Assembly (NCBI RefSeq): GCF_003326675.1
Contig: NZ_JPWF01000008.1
Coordinates: forward strand, 62,001-126,000
Length of the DNA: 64,000 nucleotides
Direction: 5' to 3'
Source: Thalassospira profundimaris
Lineage (GTDB): Bacteria; Pseudomonadota; Alphaproteobacteria; Rhodospirillales; Thalassospiraceae
In this document: piece after piece, positions 20,759 through 29,595 of the stretch
Numbering within the stretch: position 1 is the first letter of the stretch
Layout: each line of letters begins with the position of its first letter
Notes under the pieces: model-generated
The model's database searches: none
The model's input: only the letters and a program-made list of their open reading frames with translations
Told to the model about the DNA's origin: nothing
Translations under genes and position numbers: made by a program

Positions 20759-20814
20759 ATTTGCGCTCTTTGGCGCGGCTCGATAAATAGCGGCGCAACG
20801 CCAAAGACGCAAAT
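20759..20814. repeat. Long imperfect hairpin between merR-type gene and tRNA-Pro
   Basis: ATTTGCG (20759-20765) and CTTTGGCG (20768-20775) pair with CGCCAAAG (20799-20806) and CGCAAAT (20808-20814), with a bulge, around a 23-base loop. It ends 6 bases after the regulator stop on the minus strand and 8 bases before the tRNA 5' end. No T-run follows. It could be a terminator-like or processing structure. Confidence 0.5.
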
Positions 20815-20819
20815 GATTT

Positions 20820-21302
20820 TTACGGATTTTTTTTGACTTCTTGCAGGCTCACCCGAAGGATGCCTTGAAGCTCCTGCAATTCATCCAGAACGCTTTTCAA
20901 AGCTGATTTATCGAAGGATACAGGATGCCCTTCGGCAACCATCTTGCTTGAAGAGTCGGAGGCAAATGCGGCCTGATCAACCTCAGCAGCACTGACAGAG
21001 ATTTCTGACGGCAACTTGCCCTTGTTCTGATCAAGAAGCTTTTGCACGCCTTTAATCGTGAAGCCCTGATCATGCAGCAAGGAGCGAATGTTGGACAGGA
21101 AATCAATATCTTCCGGGCGGTAGTAACGGCGCCCGCCTGCCCGTTTCATCGGCTGGATCTGCGGAAATTTGGATTCCCAGAACCGCAGCACGTGCTGCTG
21201 AAGACCAAGTTCCTTTGCCGCTTCGCTGATTGTGCGAAAAGCAGAGTCAGACTTTGCTGAACGGCGGGATGTGCCCGCCTCAGCCCCCAAGTTCGTTTTC
21301 AT
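20820..21302 (-). CDS. MerR-family transcriptional regulator
   Basis: A 160-residue DNA-binding protein. The MerR HTH and wing lie near residues 23-70: [20 protein letters not shown], then [21 protein letters not shown] dimerisation helix follows ([15 protein letters not shown]). The C-terminal 70 residues are low in recognisable motifs and have no cysteine cluster, so metal sensing is unlikely. It lies 11 bases after ihfA, an arrangement common in alphaproteobacteria. The ligand and targets are unknown. Confidence 0.88.
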   Translation of the reverse strand: MKTNLGAEAGTSRRSAKSDSAFRTISEAAKELGLQQHVLRFWESKFPQIQPMKRAGGRRYYRPEDIDFLSNIRSLLHDQGFTIKGVQKLLDQNKGKLPSEISVSAAEVDQAAFASDSSSKMVAEGHPVSFDKSALKSVLDELQELQGILRVSLQEVKKNP

Positions 21303-21313
21303 GAGTTCTTTTC

Positions 21314-21604
21314 TTAAGCGTTAATTCGAGCTTTCAGAACCTGTGACGGCCGGAAAACAAGCACCTTACGCGGAAGAATAGGTACTTCTTCACCCGTTTT
21401 CGGGTTCCGTCCAATCCGCTGGCCTTTCTGACGTACAGAGAAGCTTCCAAACGAGGAAATCTTCACCACTTCGTCCTTGATCAGCGCGGTCGAAATTTCA
21501 TCAAGAACAGTTTCCAGCAGCTGGGCGGACTCATTCCGCGACAGACCTACTTCCTGGTAAACGGCTTCTGCGAGATCCGCACGGGTAATCGTTGTTTCCG
21601 ACAT
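21314..21604 (-). CDS. ihfA: Integration host factor alpha subunit
   Basis: Histone-like DNA-bending protein, 96 residues, that pairs with IhfB. The motif [20 protein letters not shown], the loop [20 protein letters not shown] and the beta-arm proline region [17 protein letters not shown] fit IhfA. It would serve NtrC-dependent sigma54 promoters among other targets. It lies 159 bases after fabH and just before the MerR gene. Confidence 0.94.
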   Translation of the reverse strand: MSETTITRADLAEAVYQEVGLSRNESAQLLETVLDEISTALIKDEVVKISSFGSFSVRQKGQRIGRNPKTGEEVPILPRKVLVFRPSQVLKARINA

Positions 21605-21763
21605 ATCAGGCCGCCTCCTTATTTCGGGACTTTATACACAAGGCTATATCTGGTGGCGAAATCAGTCAATATCAACAGGATACACTGCTTTAAGGCGGAA
21701 TGTTGTGATTTTTACGGAATTGCCGTGTTTTTCTCGCCCAAAGCAGTCATCGTAACGCAGATT

Positions 21764-22735
21764 TTACCAGCGGACGAGCGACGCGCCCCAGGTAAACCCA
21801 CCCCCCATTGCCTCGAGGATCACGATATCGCCGCGCTGAATACGGCCATCATGAACTGCCTCGGACAAGGCCAGCGGAATGGATGCAGCTGACGTATTGG
21901 CGTGACGATCAACCGTCACAACTACCTTGTCAGGCGAAATACCAAATTTCTTCGCCGTGCTATCAAGAATACGGCGGTTGGCCTGGTGGGGTACAAGCCA
22001 GTCAATTTCAGACGCGTCAATGCCTGTATCCGCCAGAACTTCGCGAATCACACTTGCAAGATTTGTAACGGCATGACGGAAGACTTCCTGGCCTTCCATA
22101 CGCAGATGTCCCACCGTCTGGGTCTGGGACGGACCGCCATCGACATACAGCAATTCATATTTGCTGCCATCTGAATGCAGGCGGCTTGCGAGAATGCCCT
22201 GATCGTCAATCGTACCCTTGCCTTCGACGGCCTGAACAACAACCGCGCCAGCCCCGTCACCGAAAAGAACGCAGGTACGGCGATCTTCCCAATCCAGAAT
22301 ACGTGAAAATGTCTCTGCACCAATCACCAGTGCGGTTTTGGCCTGACCATTGCGGATATACATATCTGCAGTCGTAAGGGCGTAAACAAAGCCCGAGCAA
22401 ACGGCCTGAACGTCAAAGGCAAATCCTTTTACGCTCAAACGGTTCTGAACCTTGGTTGCCGTTGCCGGAAAGGTATTGTCCGGCGTTGCCGTGGCAACGA
22501 TGATCAGATCAATATCCTCGGCAGTCACGCCGGCATGTTCCATCGCCTTGACGGCAGCTTCATAGGCAAGATCACTGGTCGTTTCGTCATCTGCTGCAAT
22601 GTGACGCTGACGAATACCGGTACGTGCCACGATCCACTCATCAGACGTATCGACGCGTTTGGCCAGATCATCATTGGTTACAACATTTGCAGGAAGGTAT
22701 GAGCCGCAACCAATAATGCGAGAACGAACTGTCAT
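21764..22735 (-). CDS. fabH: 3-oxoacyl-[ACP] synthase III FabH
   Basis: Starts fatty acid synthesis by condensing acetyl-CoA with malonyl-ACP. The 323-residue protein has the Cys-His-Asn triad: C113 in AVCSGF, H250 in VPHQANRRI and N280 in [18 protein letters not shown] closes the C-terminus. It follows plsX with a 43-base gap, the standard fatty acid and phospholipid order. Confidence 0.96.
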   Translation of the reverse strand: MTVRSRIIGCGSYLPANVVTNDDLAKRVDTSDEWIVARTGIRQRHIAADDETTSDLAYEAAVKAMEHAGVTAEDIDLIIVATATPDNTFPATATKVQNRLSVKGFAFDVQAVCSGFVYALTTADMYIRNGQAKTALVIGAETFSRILDWEDRRTCVLFGDGAGAVVVQAVEGKGTIDDQGILASRLHSDGSKYELLYVDGGPSQTQTVGHLRMEGQEVFRHAVTNLASVIREVLADTGIDASEIDWLVPHQANRRILDSTAKKFGISPDKVVVTVDRHANTSAASIPLALSEAVHDGRIQRGDIVILEAMGGGFTWGASLVRW

Positions 22736-22778
22736 GATTTGGGGACCGCCAGTTATCTTGATGTTTTGGTGAATTTAC

Positions 22779-23855
22779 TCAGTCTGCCCGACCGATGGAA
22801 ACCGCGACTTCAGTGTCGGGAATATCTATTCCGGTCATGGCCTGCTCGAAAGCAGCGAGTTCATTTTTGATGCTGTCATTGAGTTTGTTCACGATCAGAT
22901 CATGGCAAACCCCGATGGCGTTGGAAAAACCGAGCGCATCTGTTCCGCCGTGACTTTTGACGGCAATGCCGTTCAGGCCCAGCAACATCGCGCCGTTATA
23001 ACGGCGCGGATCCATGCGATCACGGAAACGCTGAAGCGAACGACGGGCCAAAAGATAGCCAACCTTGGCAAAGAACGAACTTTTGAAAGTTTCGCGCAGA
23101 AAATGCACTAGAAGACGCGCAGTCCCCTCGGCCGTTTTAAGTGCGACATTACCGGTAAAGCCGTCGGTGACGATGACGTCAACGGTTCCTTTGGCAAGGT
23201 CGTCGCCTTCAACAAACCCTTCGAAACGGATCGGAAGATCGATCTCGCGCAGGATCGCAGCGGCCTTTTTAACAGATTCGTTGCCCTTAAGTTCCTCAAT
23301 GCCGACATTGAGCAACCCAACAGACGGTCTTTCCAGCCCGAACAGAATACGGGTGAAAACCTCGCCCATCAGAGCAAACTGCACCAGATTGTTCTCATCG
23401 CATTCGATATTCGCACCGAGATCAAGCATGACCGTTTCGCCGCGCTGCGTCGGCATATAGGTCGCAATCGCCGGACGGTCGATACCACGAACGGTTTTCA
23501 ATACAAATTTGGCCATGGCCATCAGCGCACCGGTATTCCCGGCAGAGACGACGCCCTGTGCGTCCCCTTCTTTCACAGCATTGATGGCAAGGCGCATGCT
23601 CGAATCACGGCGCTGACGCAGCGCGACGGAAGGTTTGTCTTCCATCGAGACTTCCTGCGTGGCGTGACGAACCTCGCTTACGGCTTCCAATGCAGGATAT
23701 TTCGCAAGCAGCGGCGTAAGCCGCGCCTGATCACCAAACATCAGAAACTTGAGATGGGGAAGCCTTTTAAGTGCAATTTCAGCACCTGCAACGACCATCT
23801 CTGGCGCGTGGTCTCCTCCCATCGCGTCTAGTGATATGCAAACCTGTTCAGGCAA
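22779..23855 (-). CDS. plsX: Phosphate acyltransferase PlsX
   Basis: Makes acyl-phosphate from acyl-ACP for phospholipid synthesis by PlsY. The 358-residue product has ISLDAMGGDHAPEMVV (8-23), SAGNTGALMA and VTDGFTGNVALK. The start is TTG 23855: the in-frame codon series upstream reaches TAA four codons earlier and the next ATG lies inside the conserved MGGD motif. A weak AAGAGA precedes it. The gap to the YceD gene is 257 bases and does not hold rpmF, which often sits there. Confidence 0.94.
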   Translation of the reverse strand: MPEQVCISLDAMGGDHAPEMVVAGAEIALKRLPHLKFLMFGDQARLTPLLAKYPALEAVSEVRHATQEVSMEDKPSVALRQRRDSSMRLAINAVKEGDAQGVVSAGNTGALMAMAKFVLKTVRGIDRPAIATYMPTQRGETVMLDLGANIECDENNLVQFALMGEVFTRILFGLERPSVGLLNVGIEELKGNESVKKAAAILREIDLPIRFEGFVEGDDLAKGTVDVIVTDGFTGNVALKTAEGTARLLVHFLRETFKSSFFAKVGYLLARRSLQRFRDRMDPRRYNGAMLLGLNGIAVKSHGGTDALGFSNAIGVCHDLIVNKLNDSIKNELAAFEQAMTGIDIPDTEVAVSIGRAD

Positions 23856-24049
23856 CGTATTCTCTTATGGTTGTTCTAAAACTTCTGAACCGGATATCCG
23901 GCGGCCTAGCCATCAGGCCAAGCTTTGTCTTTTTTATGGCCGGAACGCCCGTAATTACCGGAATTCTCGACCAGTTACAAGGTAAAGCCGAGCCTCATAT
24001 ACGGCGCGTTCCCTATGCTGCCATAGGTATAGTGCCTGTTAAAAGTGAA

Positions 24050-24069
24050 ATGCCGGTAAAAACCGGCAT
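24050..24069 (-). terminator. Probable terminator downstream of the YceD gene
   Basis: An 8-bp perfect stem (ATGCCGGT at 24050-24057, ACCGGCAT at 24062-24069) with a four-base loop. On the minus strand it is followed by TTCACTTTTAAC, a loose T-rich stretch. It lies 43 bases after the YceD stop. plsX would then need its own promoter in the remaining 195 bases. Confidence 0.5.
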
Positions 24070-24112
24070 ATTCATTTACCCTAATTTTCAAGCAGTTAGC
24101 CATCAGAGATGG

Positions 24113-24694
24113 TTACTTTTTCTTTTCGAGCTGCTCTTTCAAACCGGCGAGCTGCGCAAACGGATTTGGACGTTTTTCTTCCGCAGCTTCTTCTTCGGTT
24201 TTAACCGCAGCCGAAAGCTCCGCACCGTCTTTGCGCGGATACGGATTCATCGCAACGGCCAAAAACTGCGCAACAACTTCACCCAAATCGATTTTGCCAT
24301 CGACAAGCGGCTCGGGCTGATCAAGCAACGCCATCAATTCTTCTTCTGACAAATCTTCAAGATCGTCCGGGCTCGACGGAAGGTCGTCTTCTGATACATG
24401 GGGTGAGAACAGAACTTCAACAGTGTCCTCTACCACTTCCGGCACAGGTTCGAGTGTCGCGACGCAATTCTGTACGATTTCGGCATTCATCGGACCGCGT
24501 ACAGTCACTTCGCCATTTGACGCCGTGCTGATGGTGAGTTCTGCCGTAAGGCTGTCGATAGAAACCAGCTCGAAGCGCTTGGCCAATGCCGCGCGTTCGC
24601 TTTCGGTCGCTTCGATGACCAGCTTTTCTTTCGCACTTACCTGTTCATCGGTTTTGACGATGCGCGAAAATTCGGGAGTGAAGGTATCAGACAT
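24113..24694 (-). CDS. YceD family protein (DUF177), ribosomal RNA accumulation type
   Basis: A 193-residue protein of the DUF177 family. The typical segment FSRIVKTDEQ opens the protein, and the C-terminal IDLGEVVAQFLAVAMNPYPRKDG motif contains the family's conserved PYPR. A Lys/Glu-rich tail follows. In bacteria and plants YceD/DUF177 has been linked to 23S rRNA accumulation, and usually sits before rpmF and plsX. ATG 24694 opens the conserved FTPEFSR start; an upstream in-frame GTG would extend into the neighbour gene. It follows the chaperone gene by 13 bases. Confidence 0.88.
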   Translation of the reverse strand: MSDTFTPEFSRIVKTDEQVSAKEKLVIEATESERAALAKRFELVSIDSLTAELTISTASNGEVTVRGPMNAEIVQNCVATLEPVPEVVEDTVEVLFSPHVSEDDLPSSPDDLEDLSEEELMALLDQPEPLVDGKIDLGEVVAQFLAVAMNPYPRKDGAELSAAVKTEEEAAEEKRPNPFAQLAGLKEQLEKKK

Positions 24695-24707
24695 CAGGTC
24701 TTTCTTT

Positions 24708-25259
24708 CTATTGCGGGGCAGCAACGGCCAATTTGGGGGCATTGGGAAAATGCACCTTGCCATTCTGCAAATCTAAAATAGCCTGTTTTGACAGAACTGC
24801 CAGTGCATCATTTACATAGCCGACCATCGCCATAAGCTGTTCATCGGTTGCCGTCGTGTCGGCAAAAAGGTTGCGGTTCAACGCCGCAGCAAGTTCTGCG
24901 GCCCCCGACTGGACACCCTCTTCGTACGCAACAATGCGACCGTGATAGGATTCAGACATTTTGCGGATCCTTTTGAGGATTCCCACATCGCCAATCCCCA
25001 TTTCGCGCATGTTCTGATCAAGGTCGGCGAACATCACATCAAAGATGGCCTGCGCCAAATCCTTGTCCCCATTTTCCGCCTTAAGACGGCGGAACAGAAC
25101 GAACGCATGGACCAAAATAAGGTCGAAACGCCCCTCCAAAGTGTCGGGAACACCCAGTTTTGCGTAAAAGTCCGGTTGGCGTGCCTGGGTTACCATTGCG
25201 GTGTAAAGTTCAAAGGCAGCAGTTTGCTTGCGGTCTTTTTTCTTAAGCCATCCAAACAA
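24708..25259 (-). CDS. Ubiquinol-cytochrome c chaperone family protein (CBP3-like)
   Basis: An alpha-helical protein of about 183 residues related to mitochondrial CBP3, which helps cytochrome bc1 assembly. It has YTAMVTQARQPDFYAKLGVPDT followed by GRFDLILVHAFVLFRRL (both given in segments: QARQPDFY, GVPDTLEGRFDL) and MREMGIGDVGILKRIRKM. I prefer TTG 25259, giving an MFGWLKKK start with GAAGG correctly spaced; GTG 25268 is the alternative. It is divergent from the BamE-like gene. Confidence 0.85.
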   Translation of the reverse strand: MFGWLKKKDRKQTAAFELYTAMVTQARQPDFYAKLGVPDTLEGRFDLILVHAFVLFRRLKAENGDKDLAQAIFDVMFADLDQNMREMGIGDVGILKRIRKMSESYHGRIVAYEEGVQSGAAELAAALNRNLFADTTATDEQLMAMVGYVNDALAVLSKQAILDLQNGKVHFPNAPKLAVAAPQ

Positions 25260-25416
25260 CAGTAACACTCCTTCGTTGACATTCCTGTCATGGCACGCAG
25301 AATGCCGTAAATCTTATTCGGGGCGGTTCTGCCCCGGTCATTGCCCGGCAATATCATGCGCCTAGCGCAGAAACTCAAGGCAATTCCGGTTTGATTACAA
25401 CAAGAGGGTCGCTCTG

Positions 25417-25875
25417 GTGAGCTTCATGCATAACAAAATTACCCGCATTCCCCTGATCATGCTGGCTGGATTGGCTGTTATTTATGTGTCGGCATGTAGT
25501 CCTCGGATTGCAACGCGTGGCAATGCGCCAGAGCCAGAACAGCTTGAACAGATCACGGTCGGAGAATCGACAAAGGGTGATGTCACCGACATTCTCGGTT
25601 CGCCTTCAACGGTTGCAGCTTTTGATGAAAATGTCTGGCTATATATTTCAAAAACAACCGAAACTGTGGCTTTCTTTGAACCTGAAACGGTCCAGCAGAA
25701 AGTTGTTTTGATCAGCTTTGATGCAGCCAACCGCGTCGAAATTCTGAGCCAATATGACCTTGAAGACGGCAAACCGGTAATCCCGACAGATCGCGTCACC
25801 CCGACCGCCGGTCGTGAAATGACGATCCTGCAACAGCTGTTTGGCAACCTTGGCCGCTTCAGCGAAGGCAAATAG
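25417..25875 (+). CDS. Outer membrane assembly lipoprotein, BamE/SmpA/OmlA type
   Basis: A 152-residue lipoprotein. A lysine-poor hydrophobic signal (residues 8-26) ends in the lipobox VSAC with C27. The mature part has ITVGESTKGDVTDILGSPS and the BamE-like VWLYISKT strand. Related proteins belong to the Bam complex that inserts outer-membrane beta-barrels. The start is GTG 25417 with GAGGG eight bases before it; ATG 25426 is too far from that site. It faces the CBP3-like gene and converges on thiL. Confidence 0.85.
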   Translation: MSFMHNKITRIPLIMLAGLAVIYVSACSPRIATRGNAPEPEQLEQITVGESTKGDVTDILGSPSTVAAFDENVWLYISKTTETVAFFEPETVQQKVVLISFDAANRVEILSQYDLEDGKPVIPTDRVTPTAGREMTILQQLFGNLGRFSEGK

Positions 25876-25897
25876 ACCGCCTTGTCGTACTAGCTGA

Positions 25898-26875
25898 TTA
25901 TTCCTTGAAATGGTCGAACCCGCCAGACGCGAGTTCGGCCATTTTACCATCCAGACCCCGGATCAACACTTCACCGATGCGCTCAGTAACTTCGCCAATT
26001 ACAGTTACCCGATTGCCAAGTGCGGCGATATCATCCTTGCTCCCGGCAATCAGCAGTTCGTAATCGTCACCGCCCCCCAAAATCTGAGTCCAACGGCTGG
26101 AATTTTGGGCAAGAACTGCGTTCGCAGCGTCCGAAACCGGCATCTGATCCTGATAGAAAATCATCCCGACCTGTGACGCGTCGCAAATCTTGCGGCAATC
26201 TCCAGCAAGGCCATCGGACAAATCCATGGCGGCAATCCGCGATCCTGTCGCCATGCAAGCCTGGCTAACCTCGAAGCGCGGTTGTGGCACCCAGTAGCGA
26301 TCCTGAAGGAACGCACGGTGCGCGGCATCAAGCGTTTGCAATTCCCCGGCAAGAACCGACAAGCCAAGTGCCGCATCGCCCAGAGTCCCGGTCACGGCGA
26401 GAACATCCCCCGGACGTGCGAAATCACGCCGAAGGGCCCTGCCCGCCGGTACATAGCCAAATGCTGTCAGGCTGAAAAATGTTGGGCCCGGCGTGCCGAC
26501 GGTATCACCACCAAGCAAAGAGACATCAAAGGCCTCGCAATCCTTGCCGAAGCTTTTGGCAAAGCACGCAATCCAGTCTTCTGAAAGATCACGGTTATAG
26601 CCGGTGGTCAGGACCACACCGCCGGGAACAGCCCCCATTGCCGCCAAATCGGACAGGTTTACGCGCAGAACCTTTTGCGCAACAGTTTCCGGGCTATCAA
26701 CATTTCGGAAATGGACGTCAGCCACCAGTGCATCGGTGGTGACAACAATTTCGGAACCTGGTGGAGATGAAAAAACAGCCGCATCGTCCTTTAGGGATAA
26801 TGCGGCCGGATTCCGTTGCGCAATGGGCGCAAAGTGGCGCGCGATCAGATCAAATTCTCCCGATCGCGCTGCCAT
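25898..26875 (-). CDS. thiL: Thiamine-monophosphate kinase
   Basis: Makes thiamine diphosphate from thiamine monophosphate and ATP. The 325-residue product begins GEFDLIARHFAPIA, has the Mg-binding LKDDAAVF and TTDALVADVHF motifs, and later RVNLSDLAAMGAVP and DLSDGLAGD. ATG 26875 lies one base after the nusB stop. A longer in-frame extension to 27022 overlaps nusB and is not plausible. It is the last gene of the riboflavin-block transcript. Confidence 0.94.
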   Translation of the reverse strand: MAARSGEFDLIARHFAPIAQRNPAALSLKDDAAVFSSPPGSEIVVTTDALVADVHFRNVDSPETVAQKVLRVNLSDLAAMGAVPGGVVLTTGYNRDLSEDWIACFAKSFGKDCEAFDVSLLGGDTVGTPGPTFFSLTAFGYVPAGRALRRDFARPGDVLAVTGTLGDAALGLSVLAGELQTLDAAHRAFLQDRYWVPQPRFEVSQACMATGSRIAAMDLSDGLAGDCRKICDASQVGMIFYQDQMPVSDAANAVLAQNSSRWTQILGGGDDYELLIAGSKDDIAALGNRVTVIGEVTERIGEVLIRGLDGKMAELASGGFDHFKE

Positions 26876-26876
26876 A

Positions 26877-27374
26877 TCAGTTCTGCCCGGCTTCACCAGC
26901 GCGCAGGTTCTTGCCAATGCGGTCAAGCACCGCGTTAACAAGCTTGGGTTCATTCTCGTCAAAGAACGAGTGAGCTGCGTCGACATATTCGGTGATGACC
27001 ACACGCATCGGCACGTCTTCACGTGCCATCAACTCATATGTGCCTGCACGCAGGATGCTGCGCAGTACCGTTTCAAGACGTTTGGTGGTCCAGCCTTTTT
27101 CAAGCGCACCATCGATCAATACGTCAAGATCGGTCATGCGCGCAGCAACGCCCTGCACAAGATCAGCAAAGAAACCGCGATCCGGATCGATCAGGTCTTC
27201 ATTACTGACATCAAGGTCGCGTCCACCGTCGCCATCAAGGCGGAAATCGGAATATTCGCGCACGATATCACTTGCCGGAAGCTGGGACAGCTCGGCCTGA
27301 TAAAGCGCCTGAATGGCGGCAAAGCGCGCTGCGCTACGCCGCTGGGCGGCTGATGCCTTTGGTTTATCGGTCAT
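26877..27374 (-). CDS. nusB: Transcription antitermination factor NusB
   Basis: Binds boxA RNA with NusE (S10) in rRNA antitermination. The 165-residue helical protein starts with an ARFAAIQALYQAELSQ segment and ends with the conserved VITEYVDAAHSFFDENEPKLVN run (segments: VVITEYVDAAHSF, PKLVNAVLDRIG). Its ATG overlaps the ribH stop by one base (TAATG), which implies coupling. The ribH-nusB-thiL order is classic in proteobacteria. Confidence 0.95.
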   Translation of the reverse strand: MTDKPKASAAQRRSAARFAAIQALYQAELSQLPASDIVREYSDFRLDGDGGRDLDVSNEDLIDPDRGFFADLVQGVAARMTDLDVLIDGALEKGWTTKRLETVLRSILRAGTYELMAREDVPMRVVITEYVDAAHSFFDENEPKLVNAVLDRIGKNLRAGEAGQN

Positions 27375-27838
27375 TACTTGTGATGTATTCCAAAATGGTT
27401 TTGAACTTCGATCTGACGCAGAACAGCATTGGCAGCTTCGCCACCCTTGTTCTTTTCGTCCGCCTTGGCCCGTGCCAGCGCCTGTGCTTCATTCTCGACG
27501 GTCAGAATACCGTTACCAATCGCAAGATTGTAATCAAGGCAAAGCTGCATCAGGGCACGGTTGGCTTCTTCGCAGATGTGATCATAGTGTGTGGTCTCGC
27601 CACGGATAACGCAACCAAGTGCAAGATATCCGTCATAGCGCGGCCCCGTTGCCAGTTCTTCCATCGATTTGACGGCATAACGGATGGCAATCGGCACCTC
27701 AAAGGCACCAGACACCGAAATGCGGTCCCACGTTGCACCACCGGCTTCCAGAGTCGCTGCTGCACCTTTGACAAGGTCTTCAACGATATGCGTGTAATAT
27801 GGTGCATCCACAATCAGAATGTGGGGGGCATTGGTCAT
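27374..27838 (-). CDS. ribH: 6,7-dimethyl-8-ribityllumazine synthase
   Basis: Condenses 5-amino-6-ribitylaminouracil with dihydroxybutanone phosphate to give lumazine, the riboflavin synthase substrate. The 154-residue protein has VSGAFEVPIAIR, YLALGCVIRGETTHYDHI and AIGNGILTVENEAQALAR. ATG 27838 gives the conserved PHILIVDAPYY start. It follows ribBX by four bases. Length and residues are normal for type I lumazine synthase. Confidence 0.96.
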   Translation of the reverse strand: MTNAPHILIVDAPYYTHIVEDLVKGAAATLEAGGATWDRISVSGAFEVPIAIRYAVKSMEELATGPRYDGYLALGCVIRGETTHYDHICEEANRALMQLCLDYNLAIGNGILTVENEAQALARAKADEKNKGGEAANAVLRQIEVQNHFGIHHK

Positions 27839-27842
27839 GGTT

Positions 27843-28997
27843 TTATTCCTCCGAGACGACAAGCGGACGCTGATCAACCAGATTTAGGCCGAAGCCGTCA
27901 AGTCCTACAATGTGGCGTTTGGTATTTGAAAGCAGAATCATGTCGCGAATGCCCAGATCATGCAAGATTTGTGCGCCGACACCATAGTCGCGCAAATCCG
28001 CATCGCCGGTTGCTTGTGCAATTTCCTGACGCAAGGATTCGCCATCCCCGCCATTAAGTTCGATCAGCTTGGCGATAGCGGACGACAATGTATTGGGCCG
28101 GGGTTCACGGATCAGAACAACCACACCACGCCCCTCCTCACCAATTTGGCGCATAGCAGCTGCCAATTGTCCCTGATGCCCGATCTGCGTATCGCCCAGC
28201 ACGTCTTCAAGAACATTCAGGGCATGAACACGGGTCAGGACCGGTGCAGCATCACTGATGTCGCCTTTTACAAGGGCGATATGTTCGGCATAGGTGATGT
28301 TGTTGACATATAAATGCATGTCAAACTCGCCACCATTCACACTTTGGATTTTCGTCGTCGCCTTACGCTGCACGACCTTTTCGTGCTTGCGACGATACCG
28401 GATCAGGTCCGCGATTTGTGCAATCTTCAGGTTATGCTTCTTGGCGAACTCCACCAGTTCCGGCAGCCGCGCCATTTCACCATTTTCGCTCATGATTTCG
28501 CAAATCACACCGGACGGATTCAAACCGGCAAGGCGTGCAATATCCACCGATGCCTCGGTATGACCAGCACGCACCAGAACACCACCCGCACGCGCACGCA
28601 GCGGAAATACGTGGCCTGGCGTCACGATATCATGACGACCGGCAGTCGGATCGATGGCAACCGCAACTGTGCGGGCACGATCCGGGGCCGAAATGCCGGT
28701 GGTAACACCCGTTTTTGCCTCGATCGAGACCGTAAAGGCGGTCTCGTGACGGGTACCGTTATGGGCACTCATCATGGTCAGGCCAAGTTCGTCACACCGC
28801 TCGGATTCCAGCGTCAGGCATATCAAGCCACGGCCATGGGTTGCCATGAAGTTGATGGCATCCGGTGTTGCCATCTGGGCCGGAATGACAAGATCGCCTT
28901 CATTTTCGCGATCTTCATCATCGACCAGAATGAACATCCGGCCATTACGGGCCTCTTCGATGACTTCTTCAATCGGTGACAGATATTGATTTGGCAT
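27843..28997 (-). CDS. ribBX: RibBX: DHBP synthase with degenerate GTP cyclohydrolase II-like domain
   Basis: The N-terminal domain (1-205) is a full 3,4-dihydroxy-2-butanone 4-phosphate synthase: VDDEDRENEGDL (25-36), THGRGLICL, and RAGHTEASVD. The C-terminal part (about 212-384) has the shape of RibA (KGDISDAAPVLTRVHAL, EEGRG) but not its active site. The three zinc cysteines of GTP cyclohydrolase II (C54, C65, C67 in E. coli) are replaced by N261, I272 and H274, and the HRQEGRNIG catalytic segment reads IREPRPNTLS. Such RibBX proteins are known in alphaproteobacteria. A separate RibA is needed elsewhere. Confidence 0.9.
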   Translation of the reverse strand: MPNQYLSPIEEVIEEARNGRMFILVDDEDRENEGDLVIPAQMATPDAINFMATHGRGLICLTLESERCDELGLTMMSAHNGTRHETAFTVSIEAKTGVTTGISAPDRARTVAVAIDPTAGRHDIVTPGHVFPLRARAGGVLVRAGHTEASVDIARLAGLNPSGVICEIMSENGEMARLPELVEFAKKHNLKIAQIADLIRYRRKHEKVVQRKATTKIQSVNGGEFDMHLYVNNITYAEHIALVKGDISDAAPVLTRVHALNVLEDVLGDTQIGHQGQLAAAMRQIGEEGRGVVVLIREPRPNTLSSAIAKLIELNGGDGESLRQEIAQATGDADLRDYGVGAQILHDLGIRDMILLSNTKRHIVGLDGFGLNLVDQRPLVVSEE

Positions 28998-29003
28998 CTT
29001 TGA

Positions 29004-29591
29004 TCAATCCTTACCCAGCATCCGCGCAACATAACGCGCCAGCATATCGATTTCGAAATTGATGCGGTCGCCCGGCTGTTTCGCGCCAAGGGTGGTATGC
29101 GTTTGCGTATGTGGTATCAGATTGATACCGAAACTGTTTCCGTCAACCTCGTTAACAGTCAGAGACACGCCTTCAAGCGTCACTGAACCCTTTGATGCGA
29201 TATATTTTGCGAAAGCTTCGGGTACTTCAAAGGTCAGACGAAGCGAGTCACCTTCGGGAATGCGCTTGGTCAGGGTCGCAACCCCGTCAACATGGCCAGA
29301 TACGATGTGGCCCCCAAGCTCGTCACCCACACGGGTTGCCTGTTCGAGATTGACCTTGGCACCCACCGACAGATCACCCAAGGTCGTGCGATCAAGGCTT
29401 TCGGCAGATGCCTCGATGGCAAACCAGTCTGTACCGGTTTCGATTACCGTCATGCAGGCACCGTTACATGCAATCGACGCCCCCAGAACGATCTTTGACG
29501 TATCAAAAGATGTCGTGAACTCGAACCGGGTATCACCGGTTTTCTCAATGGCGCGAACAGTTGCAATATCGGTAATGATGCCAGTAAACAT
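29004..29591 (-). CDS. ribE: Riboflavin synthase, alpha chain
   Basis: Dismutates two lumazine molecules to riboflavin. The 195 residues form two homologous halves: MFTGIITDIATV opens the first, with ACNGACMTV; the second has ISGHVD-type and GVSLTVNEVDG segments, then LIPHTQTHTTL. ATG 29591 is set by the MFTGI signature; an in-frame start at 29615 lies inside ribD. It is four bases after ribD and 6 before ribBX. No FMN riboswitch is seen in these short gaps. Confidence 0.95.
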   Translation of the reverse strand: MFTGIITDIATVRAIEKTGDTRFEFTTSFDTSKIVLGASIACNGACMTVIETGTDWFAIEASAESLDRTTLGDLSVGAKVNLEQATRVGDELGGHIVSGHVDGVATLTKRIPEGDSLRLTFEVPEAFAKYIASKGSVTLEGVSLTVNEVDGNSFGINLIPHTQTHTTLGAKQPGDRINFEIDMLARYVARMLGKD

Positions 29592-29595
29592 GCCG

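Noticed and set aside
27843-28997. Annotation as a fully bifunctional RibBA
   Set aside because: Zinc cysteines and the catalytic segment of the cyclohydrolase domain are missing.
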